Origin: Streptantibioticus ferralitis
Lineage (GTDB): Bacteria > Actinomycetota > Actinomycetes > Streptomycetales > Streptomycetaceae
NCBI RefSeq assembly: GCF_029223525.1
Contig: NZ_JARHTQ010000027.1
Span: forward strand, 1-64,000
DNA length: 64,000 bases
Direction of reading: 5' to 3'
The notes beneath the pieces are model-generated. The model saw nothing but the letters and a program-made list of their open reading frames with translations. It did no database searches and was not told the DNA's origin. Both the position numbers and the translations under genes were made by a program. Shown here piece by piece: positions 38,320 through 48,393 of this stretch. Each line of letters opens with the position of its first letter. The stretch's first letter is position 1.

Positions 38320-38961
38320 TCATAGCCAACCCTGGGACCGTGCGATGCGCACCGCCGCATGACGGTTCTCGGCGGAGAGCTTCGCCGCCGCCGAGGAGAG
38401 GTAGTTACGGACCGTTCCGGGCGACAGCGCAGCGCGCTGAGCGATCTCCGCGATCGGTGCGCCGTCCGCCGCGAACTCAAGGAGTTGGGTCTCCCGGGCG
38501 GTCAGCGGGGAGTCGCCCGCGCTGATCGCGTCCGCCGCCAACTCCGGGTCCACATAACGTCCTCCGGCGTGCACGGTACGGATGACCTCGGCGAGCCGCT
38601 GCGCCGAGACGGTCTTCGGTACGAAGCCGCGCACCCCGGCGGTCAGCGCCCGCTTGAGATGCCCCGGGCGGCCGTGCCCGGTGACGATCATGGTCCGGCA
38701 GTCCGGCAGCTCGGACCGCAGGGATGTGGCGACCGCCACACCGTCCGCGCCGGGCATCTCCAGGTCCAGCACCGCGACATCGGGCCGGTGCGCCCTGGCC
38801 ATCGCCAGTGCCTCGGGCCCCGAAGCCGCCTCCGCCACCACCCGTAGATCGTCCTCGAAGGACAGCAGCGCGGCCAGCGCCCCCCGGATGAGGTGTTCGT
38901 CGTCGGCGAGCAGCACCCGCACCGGCGCCGTGTCCATGACCGGTTCCAGCTGTGCGCTCAT
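38320..38961 (-). CDS. LuxR/NarL-type response regulator
   Basis: 213 residues. Receiver domain (about 12-128) with acidic pair ADDEH, phospho-acceptor Asp66 in VAVLDLEMPG and Lys in GFVPKTVS. A C-terminal LuxR helix-turn-helix follows (LTARETQLLEFAADGAPIAE, then LSPGTVRNYLSSAAAKL). Its ATG overlaps the stop of the sensor kinase gene (ATGA), so the pair is co-translated. The likely target is the ABC-2 exporter encoded just upstream on the same strand. Confidence 0.92.
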   Translation of the reverse strand: MSAQLEPVMDTAPVRVLLADDEHLIRGALAALLSFEDDLRVVAEAASGPEALAMARAHRPDVAVLDLEMPGADGVAVATSLRSELPDCRTMIVTGHGRPGHLKRALTAGVRGFVPKTVSAQRLAEVIRTVHAGGRYVDPELAADAISAGDSPLTARETQLLEFAADGAPIAEIAQRAALSPGTVRNYLSSAAAKLSAENRHAAVRIARSQGWL

Positions 38962-40217
38962 CCCGCTCTCCCTGTCGCGAACTCCCCGTGCGCCCGCTCC
39001 GCGCCCGGTTCGGCCACCGGCGGGACCTCGGCGGTCAGCCGGAAGGTCCCGCCCGCCCGGCGCTCGGCGGCGAGCGTGCCGTCGACCACCGTGAGGCGCT
39101 CGCGCAGCCCGTCGAGGCCGTTGCCCTTGCCCGGCGGCCGGTCCTCCACGCCGTCGTTCTCCATGGTCAGCACGGCCGCACCGTCCGGGCAGGCCCGTAG
39201 CCGTATCGCACAGTGCCCCGCGTCCCCGTGCCGCAGGACGTTCGTGGTGCCCTCCCGGACCACCCAGGCCAGCACCGACTGCGCCTCGGCGGGCAGCGCG
39301 GAGGCGTCATCGCCGTGCACCTGACAGTCGACCCCGGCTGCCCGCAGCACCGAGAGGGCTCCCGCCAGTTCGGTGTGCAGATCGGCGGTGCGGTAGCCGC
39401 GGACCACGTCGCGCACCTCGCCCTGCGACTCCCGTGCGATGCGCTGCACCTCGATCATCTGCTCCACCGCCTCCGGCCGCTCCCGGCGCGCCAGTTGGAC
39501 CGCCAGTTCGCTCTTGAGCGCGATGACCGACAGATTGCGGCCGAGCACATCGTGCAGATCGCGCCCGAACCGCAGCCGTTCCTCGGCGACCGCCAGCTGC
39601 CCCTGCAGATCGCGGGCCCGTTCCAACTCCCGCATGACGGAGAGGATCCAGCCGCAGCCCCTGGAGGAGAAGCCGAACGACCCACAGCCGACGGTGCCCA
39701 TGAACAGGGCCGCGGCCGACGCCCGCACCCCGGATCCGGACACACCGACCGCGACGCTCACCACCGCGACCGCCAGCGCGCAGACCCACACGGTGCGCCG
39801 GATCGGCATCAGCAGCGACAAGGGGCCGGTGAGCAGGGCCAGGCTGAACATCACGGTCTCCGACACCATCACCAGCGAAAGCACCCGGACCGCCTGCAAC
39901 ACCACCACGTAGGACAGCAACGCCACCGACACCGCCACCAGCCCGAGCGTCAACCGACGACCCGGAGCCCCCCGCAGCCCCAGGTAGTGGTCCAGCGCCT
40001 GCTTGTTCAGTGCGATGGCCAACCCGCCCTGGCACAGCAGCAGAACCACCGCGGGCAGCGCGAGCAGGAGGCCGTGCAGATGCCGATGGCCGCCGGCCGA
40101 TCCTCCGGCGAGCATCAGCGACCCGCCGAGGGTGAAGAGCGTGAACGACACGTACTGCGACCCGCGGCTGTAGAGCTCCACCCGCCCGGCCCCACTGCGC
40201 TTCCGCCAACCCCACAC
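38958..40217 (-). CDS. Membrane sensor histidine kinase (HisKA_3 type)
   Basis: 419 residues from GTG 40217, preceded by GAGGGGG with ~8-nt spacing; longer ORF starts would overlap the permease gene. About five to six membrane helices fill the first ~200 residues without a recognisable external sensor domain. The dimerisation/phospho-acceptor helix is FGRDLHDVLGRNLSVIALKSE (His222). The ATPase domain carries VVREGTTNVLRHG (N box) and GNGLDGLRERLTVVDG (G box). Partner of the adjacent response regulator; probably senses an exporter substrate or membrane state. Confidence 0.92.
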   Translation of the reverse strand: MWGWRKRSGAGRVELYSRGSQYVSFTLFTLGGSLMLAGGSAGGHRHLHGLLLALPAVVLLLCQGGLAIALNKQALDHYLGLRGAPGRRLTLGLVAVSVALLSYVVVLQAVRVLSLVMVSETVMFSLALLTGPLSLLMPIRRTVWVCALAVAVVSVAVGVSGSGVRASAAALFMGTVGCGSFGFSSRGCGWILSVMRELERARDLQGQLAVAEERLRFGRDLHDVLGRNLSVIALKSELAVQLARRERPEAVEQMIEVQRIARESQGEVRDVVRGYRTADLHTELAGALSVLRAAGVDCQVHGDDASALPAEAQSVLAWVVREGTTNVLRHGDAGHCAIRLRACPDGAAVLTMENDGVEDRPPGKGNGLDGLRERLTVVDGTLAAERRAGGTFRLTAEVPPVAEPGAERAHGEFATGRAG

Positions 40218-40230
40218 CAGAACTACCCCC

Positions 40231-41001
40231 TCAACGCCGCGGCTCCCAACGGAACCACCGTCGTACAGCAAACACCGCGAGCCCGGTCCAGGCGAACGCG
40301 GTCACCAGGTCGCGCACCACCCGCGCCGCGTCGGCGCCGCCGAGCCAGCCGGTGCGGACCAGGTCGACGACCGGTGTCAGGGGCAGCAGGCGGCAGACGT
40401 CAGCGAGCGTGTGCGGCAACACCTCCAACGGCGTGAACAGCCCTGAGCCGAAAAGGGAGATGAAGCTCAGCGGCATCGCCGTCAGTTGCGCCACCTCCGT
40501 GGTACGGGCCAGGGCGGACGACGCGGCGGCCAGCGCCACCATCAGCGGTATCCCCAACACCAGGCCCAGCAGGAACAGTTCGGGGCGCCGTGGCGCGGGC
40601 ACATGGAGCAGCGCGGACCCGGCGGCGATCATCACCACGCACTGCGCCAGCGCCACCGTCACCGCGGGCAGCGCGGTCCCGGCCAGGATCTCCAGATCGG
40701 TCGGTTCTCCGGTGCGCAGCCGTTTGAGCACCAACTCCTCGCGGCGGGTGACATATGCGGGCACCAGACCGCTGTAGACGACGAAGACCAGGGTTATACC
40801 GATGCCGCCGGTGATCGACACCGCGCTGGCGGTCATGCCGACCTTCCCCAGGTGCATGTGCGCGATTGCGGGACGCAGCGCCCACACCATGAACAGCGGC
40901 ATACACAGGGCGGTGAACGCCGCCGACCGGTTGCGCCACAGCAGTGTCGCCTCGGCCCGACCCAGTGCCGCCAACCGGGCGGTCATCCCTGCTGTGTTCA
41001 C
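40231..41001 (-). CDS. ABC-2 type transporter permease
   Basis: 256 residues from GTG 41001, whose GTGA overlaps the ATPase stop; ATG 40986 is the alternative. Six predicted membrane helices: ALCMPLFMVWALRPAI, GGIGITLVFVVYSGLVPAYV, LPAVTVALAQCVVMIAAGSA, LFLLGLVLGIPLMVALAAA, LTAMPLSFISLFGSGLFTPL and FAWTGLAVFAVRRWF. The FTPLEVLPHTLADVCRLLPL segment is typical of ABC-2 exporters. It forms a unit with the ATPase upstream and the two-component system downstream on the same strand. Confidence 0.88.
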   Translation of the reverse strand: MNTAGMTARLAALGRAEATLLWRNRSAAFTALCMPLFMVWALRPAIAHMHLGKVGMTASAVSITGGIGITLVFVVYSGLVPAYVTRREELVLKRLRTGEPTDLEILAGTALPAVTVALAQCVVMIAAGSALLHVPAPRRPELFLLGLVLGIPLMVALAAASSALARTTEVAQLTAMPLSFISLFGSGLFTPLEVLPHTLADVCRLLPLTPVVDLVRTGWLGGADAARVVRDLVTAFAWTGLAVFAVRRWFRWEPRR

Positions 41002-42017
41002 GCCGCTTCCTCCGTTACGTGCTCGCTCAGCTGGCCCGCCGCGATCTCCAGGAACGCCTCTTCGAGCGAGGCGGACCGGGCGTCGAGGCCGTCGAGTACG
41101 AGGTCCTTGTCCCGTGCCCACAGCAGTAGTTCGGTGAGCGCGTCCTGCAGCCGCAGGGTGCGGATCTCCACCCGGCGGCCGGTCACCGCGGCCGGTACGG
41201 ACAGCGGCAGTTCGGCCGGTGCGATGTGCTCCGGCAGTTGGAACCGGATGTGCGCCGGGCGCGCCGCCGTGACCTCGGCAGGGGTGCCGGACACCACGAT
41301 GCGGCCCGCCTGCATGATCGCCAGCCGGTCGGCGAGCGCCTCCGCCTCGTCCAGGTAGTGCGTGGTGAGCACGATGGTGGTGCCCTGCTCCCGGAGCCGC
41401 CGCACCAATTCCCAGGTCTCCCGCCGCACTTCGGCGTCCAGACCGGTGGTCGGCTCGTCGAGGAACACCAACTCGGGGTTGCCGAGCAGGGCCAACGCCA
41501 GGTCGAGACGGCGCCGCTCGCCACCGGACAGCTGCTTGACCCGCACCGCGCCGCGCGCCGTGAGGCCCACCATCTCCAGGGCCTCGCCGACCGGCCGGGC
41601 GCCGGTCGTACACCCGGCCCACATGCGTGCCGTCTCCATCACCGTCAGCTCGGAGGGGAAGCCGCCCTCCTGCAGCATGACGCCGATCCGCGACCGGACG
41701 GCGGCGCGGTCCCGGTACGGGTCGTGGCCCAGCACCCGCACCTGGCCGCCGGTAGGCGCGGCCAGTCCCTCCAGGACTTCAACGGTGGAGGTCTTGCCCG
41801 CGCCGTTGGTGCCCAGCAGGGCGAACAGTTCGCCCCGTGCGACGGTGAACGAGATGCCGCGCACGGCTTCGAAGCCCGGTGCGTTCTTCGCGCCCGGCGC
41901 GTTCTTGGCGTCCGTGGCGCGTTTGGCGGCCTTGGCGCCGGGCGGGCCGTAGCGGCGCCGTAGTGCGGTGACCTCGATCACATGCCGGTCAGTGTCCGTG
42001 TCCCTCTCGGTGTGCAT
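40998..42017 (-). CDS. ABC transporter ATP-binding protein
   Basis: 339 residues with Walker A GTNGAGKTS, signature LSGGERRRLDLALAL, Walker B LVFLDEPTTGLDAE and switch His in LTTHYLDEAEAL; an accessory C-terminal domain follows. Unusual is a low-complexity Ala/Lys/Pro insertion (about residues 25-48, with two copies of KNAPG) splitting the first beta strands of the nucleotide-binding domain. Co-translated with the permease. Four genes (ATPase, permease, kinase, regulator) form a classic self-regulated exporter module. Confidence 0.93.
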   Translation of the reverse strand: MHTERDTDTDRHVIEVTALRRRYGPPGAKAAKRATDAKNAPGAKNAPGFEAVRGISFTVARGELFALLGTNGAGKTSTVEVLEGLAAPTGGQVRVLGHDPYRDRAAVRSRIGVMLQEGGFPSELTVMETARMWAGCTTGARPVGEALEMVGLTARGAVRVKQLSGGERRRLDLALALLGNPELVFLDEPTTGLDAEVRRETWELVRRLREQGTTIVLTTHYLDEAEALADRLAIMQAGRIVVSGTPAEVTAARPAHIRFQLPEHIAPAELPLSVPAAVTGRRVEIRTLRLQDALTELLLWARDKDLVLDGLDARSASLEEAFLEIAAGQLSEHVTEEAA

Positions 42018-42110
42018 GTCCCAAGGGTTCCGCCGACGCGGGCCGGTGAACGGTGCACGGTGTCATCAGTGCCGATGACATTTGTCATCGAGGCATCGAG
42101 GGGACAGCAA

Positions 42111-42150
42111 AAGAAAGGGACCTGCTCCGGAAGGAGCAGGTCCCTTTCTT
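42111..42150 (-). terminator. Terminator of the tRNA-Gly(TCC)-Gly(GCC) unit
   Basis: Perfect 18-bp inverted repeat (42111-42128 and 42133-42150) with a GGAA loop, 2 bp beyond the tRNA-Gly(GCC) 3' end on the minus strand. Because it is symmetric, it could also stop plus-strand transcription. Confidence 0.9.
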
Positions 42151-42152
42151 GC

Positions 42153-42228
42153 TGGAGCGGACGACGAGGCTCGAACTCGCGACCTCAACCTTGGCAAGGT
42201 TGCGCTCTACCAACTGAGCTACGTCCGC
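42153..42228 (-). tRNA. tRNA-Gly (anticodon GCC), copy 2, CCA encoded
   Basis: Identical over all 76 bases to the copy at 38231-38306, with the same orientation. It lies 77 bp downstream (minus strand) of tRNA-Gly(TCC) and is probably co-transcribed with it. Confidence 0.96.
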
Positions 42229-42305
42229 AGGTTGCATCCGAGCGGCTTTCACCGCCCGGCGCGCTGACTACTCTACCTGATCGAATAGACCAGGAGGGCC
42301 GTCGG

Positions 42306-42377
42306 AGCGGGTGACAGGAATCGCACACTGCGCCTCCCCTTTGGAAAAGGGGCGCTCTACTACTGAGCTACACCCGC
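42306..42377 (-). tRNA. tRNA-Gly (anticodon TCC)
   Basis: On the minus strand: GCGGGTGTAGCTCAGTAGTA start, anticodon arm CCCCTTTTCCAAAGGGG with loop TTTCCAA (anticodon TCC), TPsiC loop GATTCCT-type and acceptor CACCCGC. The 3' CCA is not encoded. It reads GGA codons, complementing the GCC isoacceptor next to it. Confidence 0.92.
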
Positions 42378-42521
42378 GCGGTTCGGTGACTCGGCCTTTC
42401 GGCCTCGCCCCCGGCGCGCTTCAGACTTTAGCTGATCACCAGGGGTGCCTGTCCAATCGGCGCCCCAACTCCCCGTCCCCCAGGCCCTCATGGGTCCTAT
42501 GCCCCACTCTGTCCGGCCCTG

Positions 42522-43391
42522 GGTTCGGGGCGCGTTTGCCCCAGGAGAGCCGCACCCCTGCGCGGGACCGGGGTTCCACCCCAAGAAACCCGCACCCTGC
42601 GGAGGGCCGGGCCATGCCCCCGAGAAAACGCCGCCCCTCCACAGCGGGGGCGGGTGCGTGCGCCCCAAGAAAGTCGCGGCCCCGGTGGAGAGCCGGACCG
42701 CGCCCCGAGGAAAGCGCCCTTGTGAAGGTCTGGGGTGAGGCCCGCGAGAAAGCCCCCAGCCCGCAGCGGACCGGAGGCGCGCCCCCAGGAAAGCGTTGTC
42801 TCTTCCGTGGTGGGCCGGGGTGCGCCCCGAGAAACCGTTGTCTCTTCCGCGGTGGGGCGGGGGTGCGCCCCCAGGAAAGCGTTGTCTCTTCCGTGTGGGG
42901 CGGGGGTGCGCCCCCAGGAAAGCGCTTTCTCTTCCGCGCCGAGGCGGGGTGCGCCCCCAAGAGACCGTTGTCTCCTCCGAGCTGGGGCGGGGGCGTGCGC
43001 CCCAGGAAAGCGTCGTCTCCTCCGAGCTGGGGCCGGGGCGCGCGCCCAAGAAACCGTTGTCTCCTCTGCACTGGGCCGGGGTGCACCCCCGAGAAACTGT
43101 TGTCTCTTCCGCGCGTGGCCGGGGCGCGCCCCCAGGAAACCGTTGTCTCCTCCGAGCTGGGGCTGGGGGCGCATGCCCCAGAAAGCCGCGCCCCGGTGGA
43201 GGGCCGGGAGCGTGCCCCAAGAAAGTCGCGCCGCCGCGGAGTGCCGGGGGCGCGTCCCGAACAAAGAGCCCCGTGGGGTCTGGGGGCGAAGCCCCCGGGA
43301 AAGCCCCATGCCCGCAGGGGGCCGGGGGCATGCCCCCAGAAAGAGCCGCCCGCAGCGGGGGGGCTGGGGGCGAAGCCCCCAGAAAAGAACC
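42522..43391. repeat. Tandem array of 21 degenerate ~42-bp hairpin repeats
   Basis: Each unit is a G-run/C-run palindrome (for example GGGGGTGCGCCCCC at 42902-42915) followed by ARGAAA and a ~20-bp linker. The ARGAAA motifs fall at about 42543, 42583, 42622, 42667, 42708, 42746, 42787, 42829, 42873, 42916, 42959, 43004, 43048, 43091, 43134, 43179, 43219, 43260, 43297, 43338 and 43381, a spacing of 38-45 bp averaging 41.9. Units 7-15 share a linker close to CGTTGTCTCYTCCG; units 16-21 carry different linkers. The spacing is not a fixed multiple of three, so the long open frames across it on both strands are artefacts. It fills the spacer between lsr2 and tRNA-Gly(TCC). Confidence 0.9.
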
Positions 43392-43416
43392 CCTTACCTA
43401 TCCGCAGAGGAATCGT

Positions 43417-43734
43417 TTAGCGTGCGGCGTCGAACGCCTCGTACACCTTCTTGGGAATCCGCCCCCGCGGCGGCACATCGAAACCGTGCGACCGTGCCCA
43501 GGCCCGCACCGCCGCCGGGTCCGGAGCGACCGAGGTGCGCTTGTATGCCTTGCCCGAGCGGCTGCGGCGGCGGCCGGCCTTCAGGTAGGGCGTCAACGCA
43601 TCGCGGAGCTTGTCCGCATTCGCGGCGGAGAGGTCGATCTCGTAAGTCTTGCCGTCAAGGCCGAACGCGACCGTTTCCTCTGCTTCGCCGCCGTCGATGT
43701 CGTCGGAGAGGGTGACCACCACGCGCTGCGCCAT
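43417..43734 (-). CDS. Lsr2-family nucleoid-associated protein (LsrL-like paralogue)
   Basis: 105 residues. An N-terminal dimerisation domain (MAQRVVVTLSDDIDGGEAEETVAFGLDGKTYEIDLS) is followed by a basic linker and a C-terminal DNA-binding domain ending in an AT-hook-like PPRGRIPKKVYEAF. Lsr2 is the actinobacterial H-NS analogue that silences AT-rich DNA. Position next to purS matches the second Streptomyces Lsr2 (LsrL) rather than the main copy, from memory of S. coelicolor. AAAGGA lies upstream of the ATG. The repeat array begins 26 bp past its stop. Confidence 0.92.
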   Translation of the reverse strand: MAQRVVVTLSDDIDGGEAEETVAFGLDGKTYEIDLSAANADKLRDALTPYLKAGRRRSRSGKAYKRTSVAPDPAAVRAWARSHGFDVPPRGRIPKKVYEAFDAAR

Positions 43735-44100
43735 GGATATCGGTCCTTTCGTGCGGCAACGGCTGCACGGGTACGTATCGGTACCTATGTCGTCCGCCCT
43801 GACGTGCGGAGATGTGCCGTAGCCGACTGGTCGGGGTCAATGCGTTTTGATTTGCACAAGGGACGGTATTACGAGCGGAAGCTGTGGCATATTTCCCTGC
43901 CCCATCGCACCGCAATCGGGACCATACGGTTTTCCTTGCGTTTTCCACAGAGGTTACCCCGGTCGATGCCTAACCGTGATGGGGCAACCGGGATATCTAT
44001 GCGCGTAGATTTTCCGGACAGGTACGCTGAGAGCACTTCGGAGGTCGCCGCAGCCGCCGCCTTCGAGGTCACCTCACGCACCACACCACCGGGAGTGCAC
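43735..44100. other. 366-bp divergent spacer between lsr2 and purS
   Basis: No gene. It holds both promoters. A tandem 10-bp repeat (GGTACGTATC GGTACCTATG, 43770-43789) lies ~40 bp before the lsr2 start. A TACGCT -10-like box at 44023-44028 and GGGAG at 44091-44095 precede purS. The middle part is A+T-richer than its surroundings, a plausible target for Lsr2 autoregulation. Confidence 0.5.
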
Positions 44101-44346
44101 GTGGCACGCGTCGTAGTCGACGTCATGCTCAAGCCGGAGATCCTCGACCCCCAGGGCCAGGCGGTGCAGCGCGCACTTCCTCGCCTGGGCTTCGAAGGGA
44201 TCTCGGACGTCCGCCAGGGCAAGCGATTTGAACTCGAAGTCGAGGGGCCGGTCGACGACGACGCCCTCGCCCGTATCCACAAGATCGCCGAGAGTTTTCT
44301 CGCCAACACCGTGATCGAGGACTTCACCGTGAGGGTCGACTCGTGA
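44101..44346 (+). CDS. purS: FGAM synthase subunit PurS
   Basis: 81 residues from GTG 44101, with GGGAG 5 nt upstream. PurS bridges PurL and PurQ in the three-protein formylglycinamidine ribonucleotide synthase. The sequence [39 protein letters not shown] and [11 protein letters not shown] is the complete family fold. A much longer in-frame ORF upstream runs through the repeat array and is spurious. The stop overlaps the purQ GTG (GTGA). Confidence 0.95.
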   Translation: MARVVVDVMLKPEILDPQGQAVQRALPRLGFEGISDVRQGKRFELEVEGPVDDDALARIHKIAESFLANTVIEDFTVRVDS

Positions 44347-45073
44347 CAGCCCACCCGTCGCCCGCCACCACCCTCGACGGGGGCCTTTCGGGCCGCGGTA
44401 ACACTCGGATCGGAGTCGTCACCTTCCCCGGTTCGCTCGACGACCAGGACGCCCTGCGCGCGGTGAAGCTCGCCGGGGCCGAGCCGGTCTCGCTGTGGCA
44501 CCGCGACAAGGATCTGCGGCAGGTCGACGCGGTCGTGCTGCCGGGTGGTTTCTCCTACGGGGACTACCTGCGCTGCGGCGCCATCGCCCGCTTCTCGCCG
44601 ATCATGGAGATGATCATCGAGGGCGCCAAGCAGGGCCTGCCGGTTCTCGGTATCTGCAACGGATTCCAGATCCTGTGTGAATCCCATCTGCTGCCCGGTG
44701 CGTTGACCCGCAACGACCATCTGCACTTCATCTGCCGCGACCAGAAGCTGCGGATCGAGAACGCCTCGACCGCCTGGACCGCCGACTACCAGCAGGGCCA
44801 GGAGATCACCGTCCCGCTGAAGAACGGCGAGGGCGGCTACGTCGCAGACGAGCGCACCCTGGACATGCTGGAGGCCGAGGGCCGGGTGGTGGCCCGCTAC
44901 CTCGATCTGAACCCCAACGGCTCGCGCCGCGACATCGCGGGCATCACCAACGAGGCCGGAAACGTGGTCGGTCTGATGCCGCACCCCGAGCACGCGGTCG
45001 AGCCGCTGACCGGCCCGACGACCGAGGGCCTCGGATTCTTCACCTCGATCCTGAAGCAACTGGTGAAAGCGTA

Positions 45074-45074
<1 letters not shown>
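44343..45074 (+). CDS. purQ: FGAM synthase glutaminase subunit PurQ
   Basis: 243 residues; class I glutamine amidotransferase that supplies ammonia to PurL. Nucleophile Cys105 in [11 protein letters not shown], His/Glu of the triad in [10 protein letters not shown], plus [16 protein letters not shown]. The first ~21 residues ([19 protein letters not shown]) are an extension before the usual [10 protein letters not shown] start; overlap of GTG with the purS stop supports this start. The TAA stop overlaps the purL ATG by one base. Confidence 0.96.
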
Positions 45075-47323
<2,249 letters not shown>

Positions 47324-47473
47324 CGCCCCTTCTTTCCGGGTGCGGCGGGCCTGGTACCGCCGGTCCGGTCGGGTGTGGTTGCTCGCCGTCGCGGCGAGGA
47401 ACCACGGCGGCGTGGCCCGGCGGCGCCGAACCGGCCGGTGCCCACCGCACCTCCCAGGCCCGCCGCAGGCGGT

Positions 47474-47479
47474 TACGCT
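47474..47479 (+). promoter_or_regulatory. Leaderless-type -10 box before the SCP-like gene
   Basis: TACGCT, exactly 7 nt before ATG 47487, with no Shine-Dalgarno sequence. Confidence 0.5.
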
Positions 47480-47486
47480 CACGATC

Positions 47487-48278
47487 ATGCCGCCGCGTAC
47501 CCGTAAAGCACGCTCCTACGATCCGGCCAGGACCCGCGCCGCCGTCAGCGCCCAGTTCGGGCACGTACGGGATGTGGTGCGCGGGCTCGGTACGGAGCGG
47601 CTCGCCGCGCCGACCCGGCTCGGCGACTGGACGGTGCGTGAACTGCTGGCGCACATCTCCATGGCCCTGCAGAGCGTGAACCGCGCCTTGGAGCAGCCCG
47701 CCCCGGCCGCACCGGAACTCGCCGTCGCCGACTGGGCGTTGGCGACGGCGGCGCGCGCCGGGGAGATCGGCGAGGACGCCCGCGCACTGGCGGCCGGCGC
47801 GGACCCGGCCGAACTGCTGGAACGTACCGCGGCCCGGTTCGCGGAACTGGCCCCCGCCGCACCCGACGACCGCCCGGTCGCGGTTCGGGTGGGCGCGATG
47901 CGCCTCGATGACTACCTGGTGACCCGCTGCGTCGAACTCGTCGTCCACACGGATGACCTGTCCGACGCGCTGGGCATCGAGATCCCGTACGACCGGCAGG
48001 CGCTGGCCATCACCACCCGTCTGCTCGCCGACGCGTTCGCCGGGAAGGCGCCCGGCAACGCGGTCGAGCTACGGGTACCGCCGTACGCGGCGGTGCAGTG
48101 CGTCGCCGGGCCGCGGCACACCCGCGGGACGCCGCCGAACGTCGTCGAGACCGCGCCGCTGACCTGGATCCGGTTGGCCACCGGCCGCACCTCCTGGGCG
48201 GACGCGATGAGTTCCGCCGAGGTGTCGGCAAGCGGCGAGCGGGCTGATCTCTCCGGCTATCTGCCGGTGCTGGGGTGA
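47487..48278 (+). CDS. Maleylpyruvate isomerase/DinB-type (mycothiol-related) protein with SCP-like C-terminus
   Basis: 263 residues from ATG 47487. The N-terminal half is a DinB-like four-helix bundle as in mycothiol-dependent isomerases: TRLGDWTVRELLAHISMALQS with the first His ligand, and YLVTRCVELVVHTDDLSDALG with the second. The C-terminal ~90 residues (from about AVELRVPPYAAVQC to WADAMSSAEVSASGERADL) resemble a bacterial sterol-carrier ortholog domain. Conserved next to purF in Streptomyces; no substrate known. It may use mycothiol, the actinobacterial thiol. Confidence 0.78.
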   Translation: MPPRTRKARSYDPARTRAAVSAQFGHVRDVVRGLGTERLAAPTRLGDWTVRELLAHISMALQSVNRALEQPAPAAPELAVADWALATAARAGEIGEDARALAAGADPAELLERTAARFAELAPAAPDDRPVAVRVGAMRLDDYLVTRCVELVVHTDDLSDALGIEIPYDRQALAITTRLLADAFAGKAPGNAVELRVPPYAAVQCVAGPRHTRGTPPNVVETAPLTWIRLATGRTSWADAMSSAEVSASGERADLSGYLPVLG

Positions 48279-48380
48279 ATCCCGCCGGGCCGGGCGGCCG
48301 GCCGGTGTGACCCCATGTCCCCGTCGGGTCACCCTGTGGTGAGGGGCGATCCCCGGTTCGGACCAGTTCCGGACCTGCCC

Positions 48381-48386
48381 TAGACT
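48381..48386 (+). promoter_or_regulatory. Leaderless-type -10 box before purF
   Basis: TAGACT, exactly 7 nt before GTG 48394, with no Shine-Dalgarno sequence. Confidence 0.55.
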
Positions 48387-48393
48387 CGGTGTC

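Noticed and set aside
42522-43391. CRISPR array
   Set aside because: Repeats are degenerate, the conserved part is a palindrome with short, similar linkers rather than unique spacers, and no cas genes are nearby.
42311-44346. Long open frames on both strands across the repeat array (for example 42311-43420 +, 42796-44346 +, 42360-43331 -)
   Set aside because: They are driven by GC-rich repeats with non-triplet spacing, produce Arg/Gly/Pro-rich low-complexity products, and one merely runs into purS.
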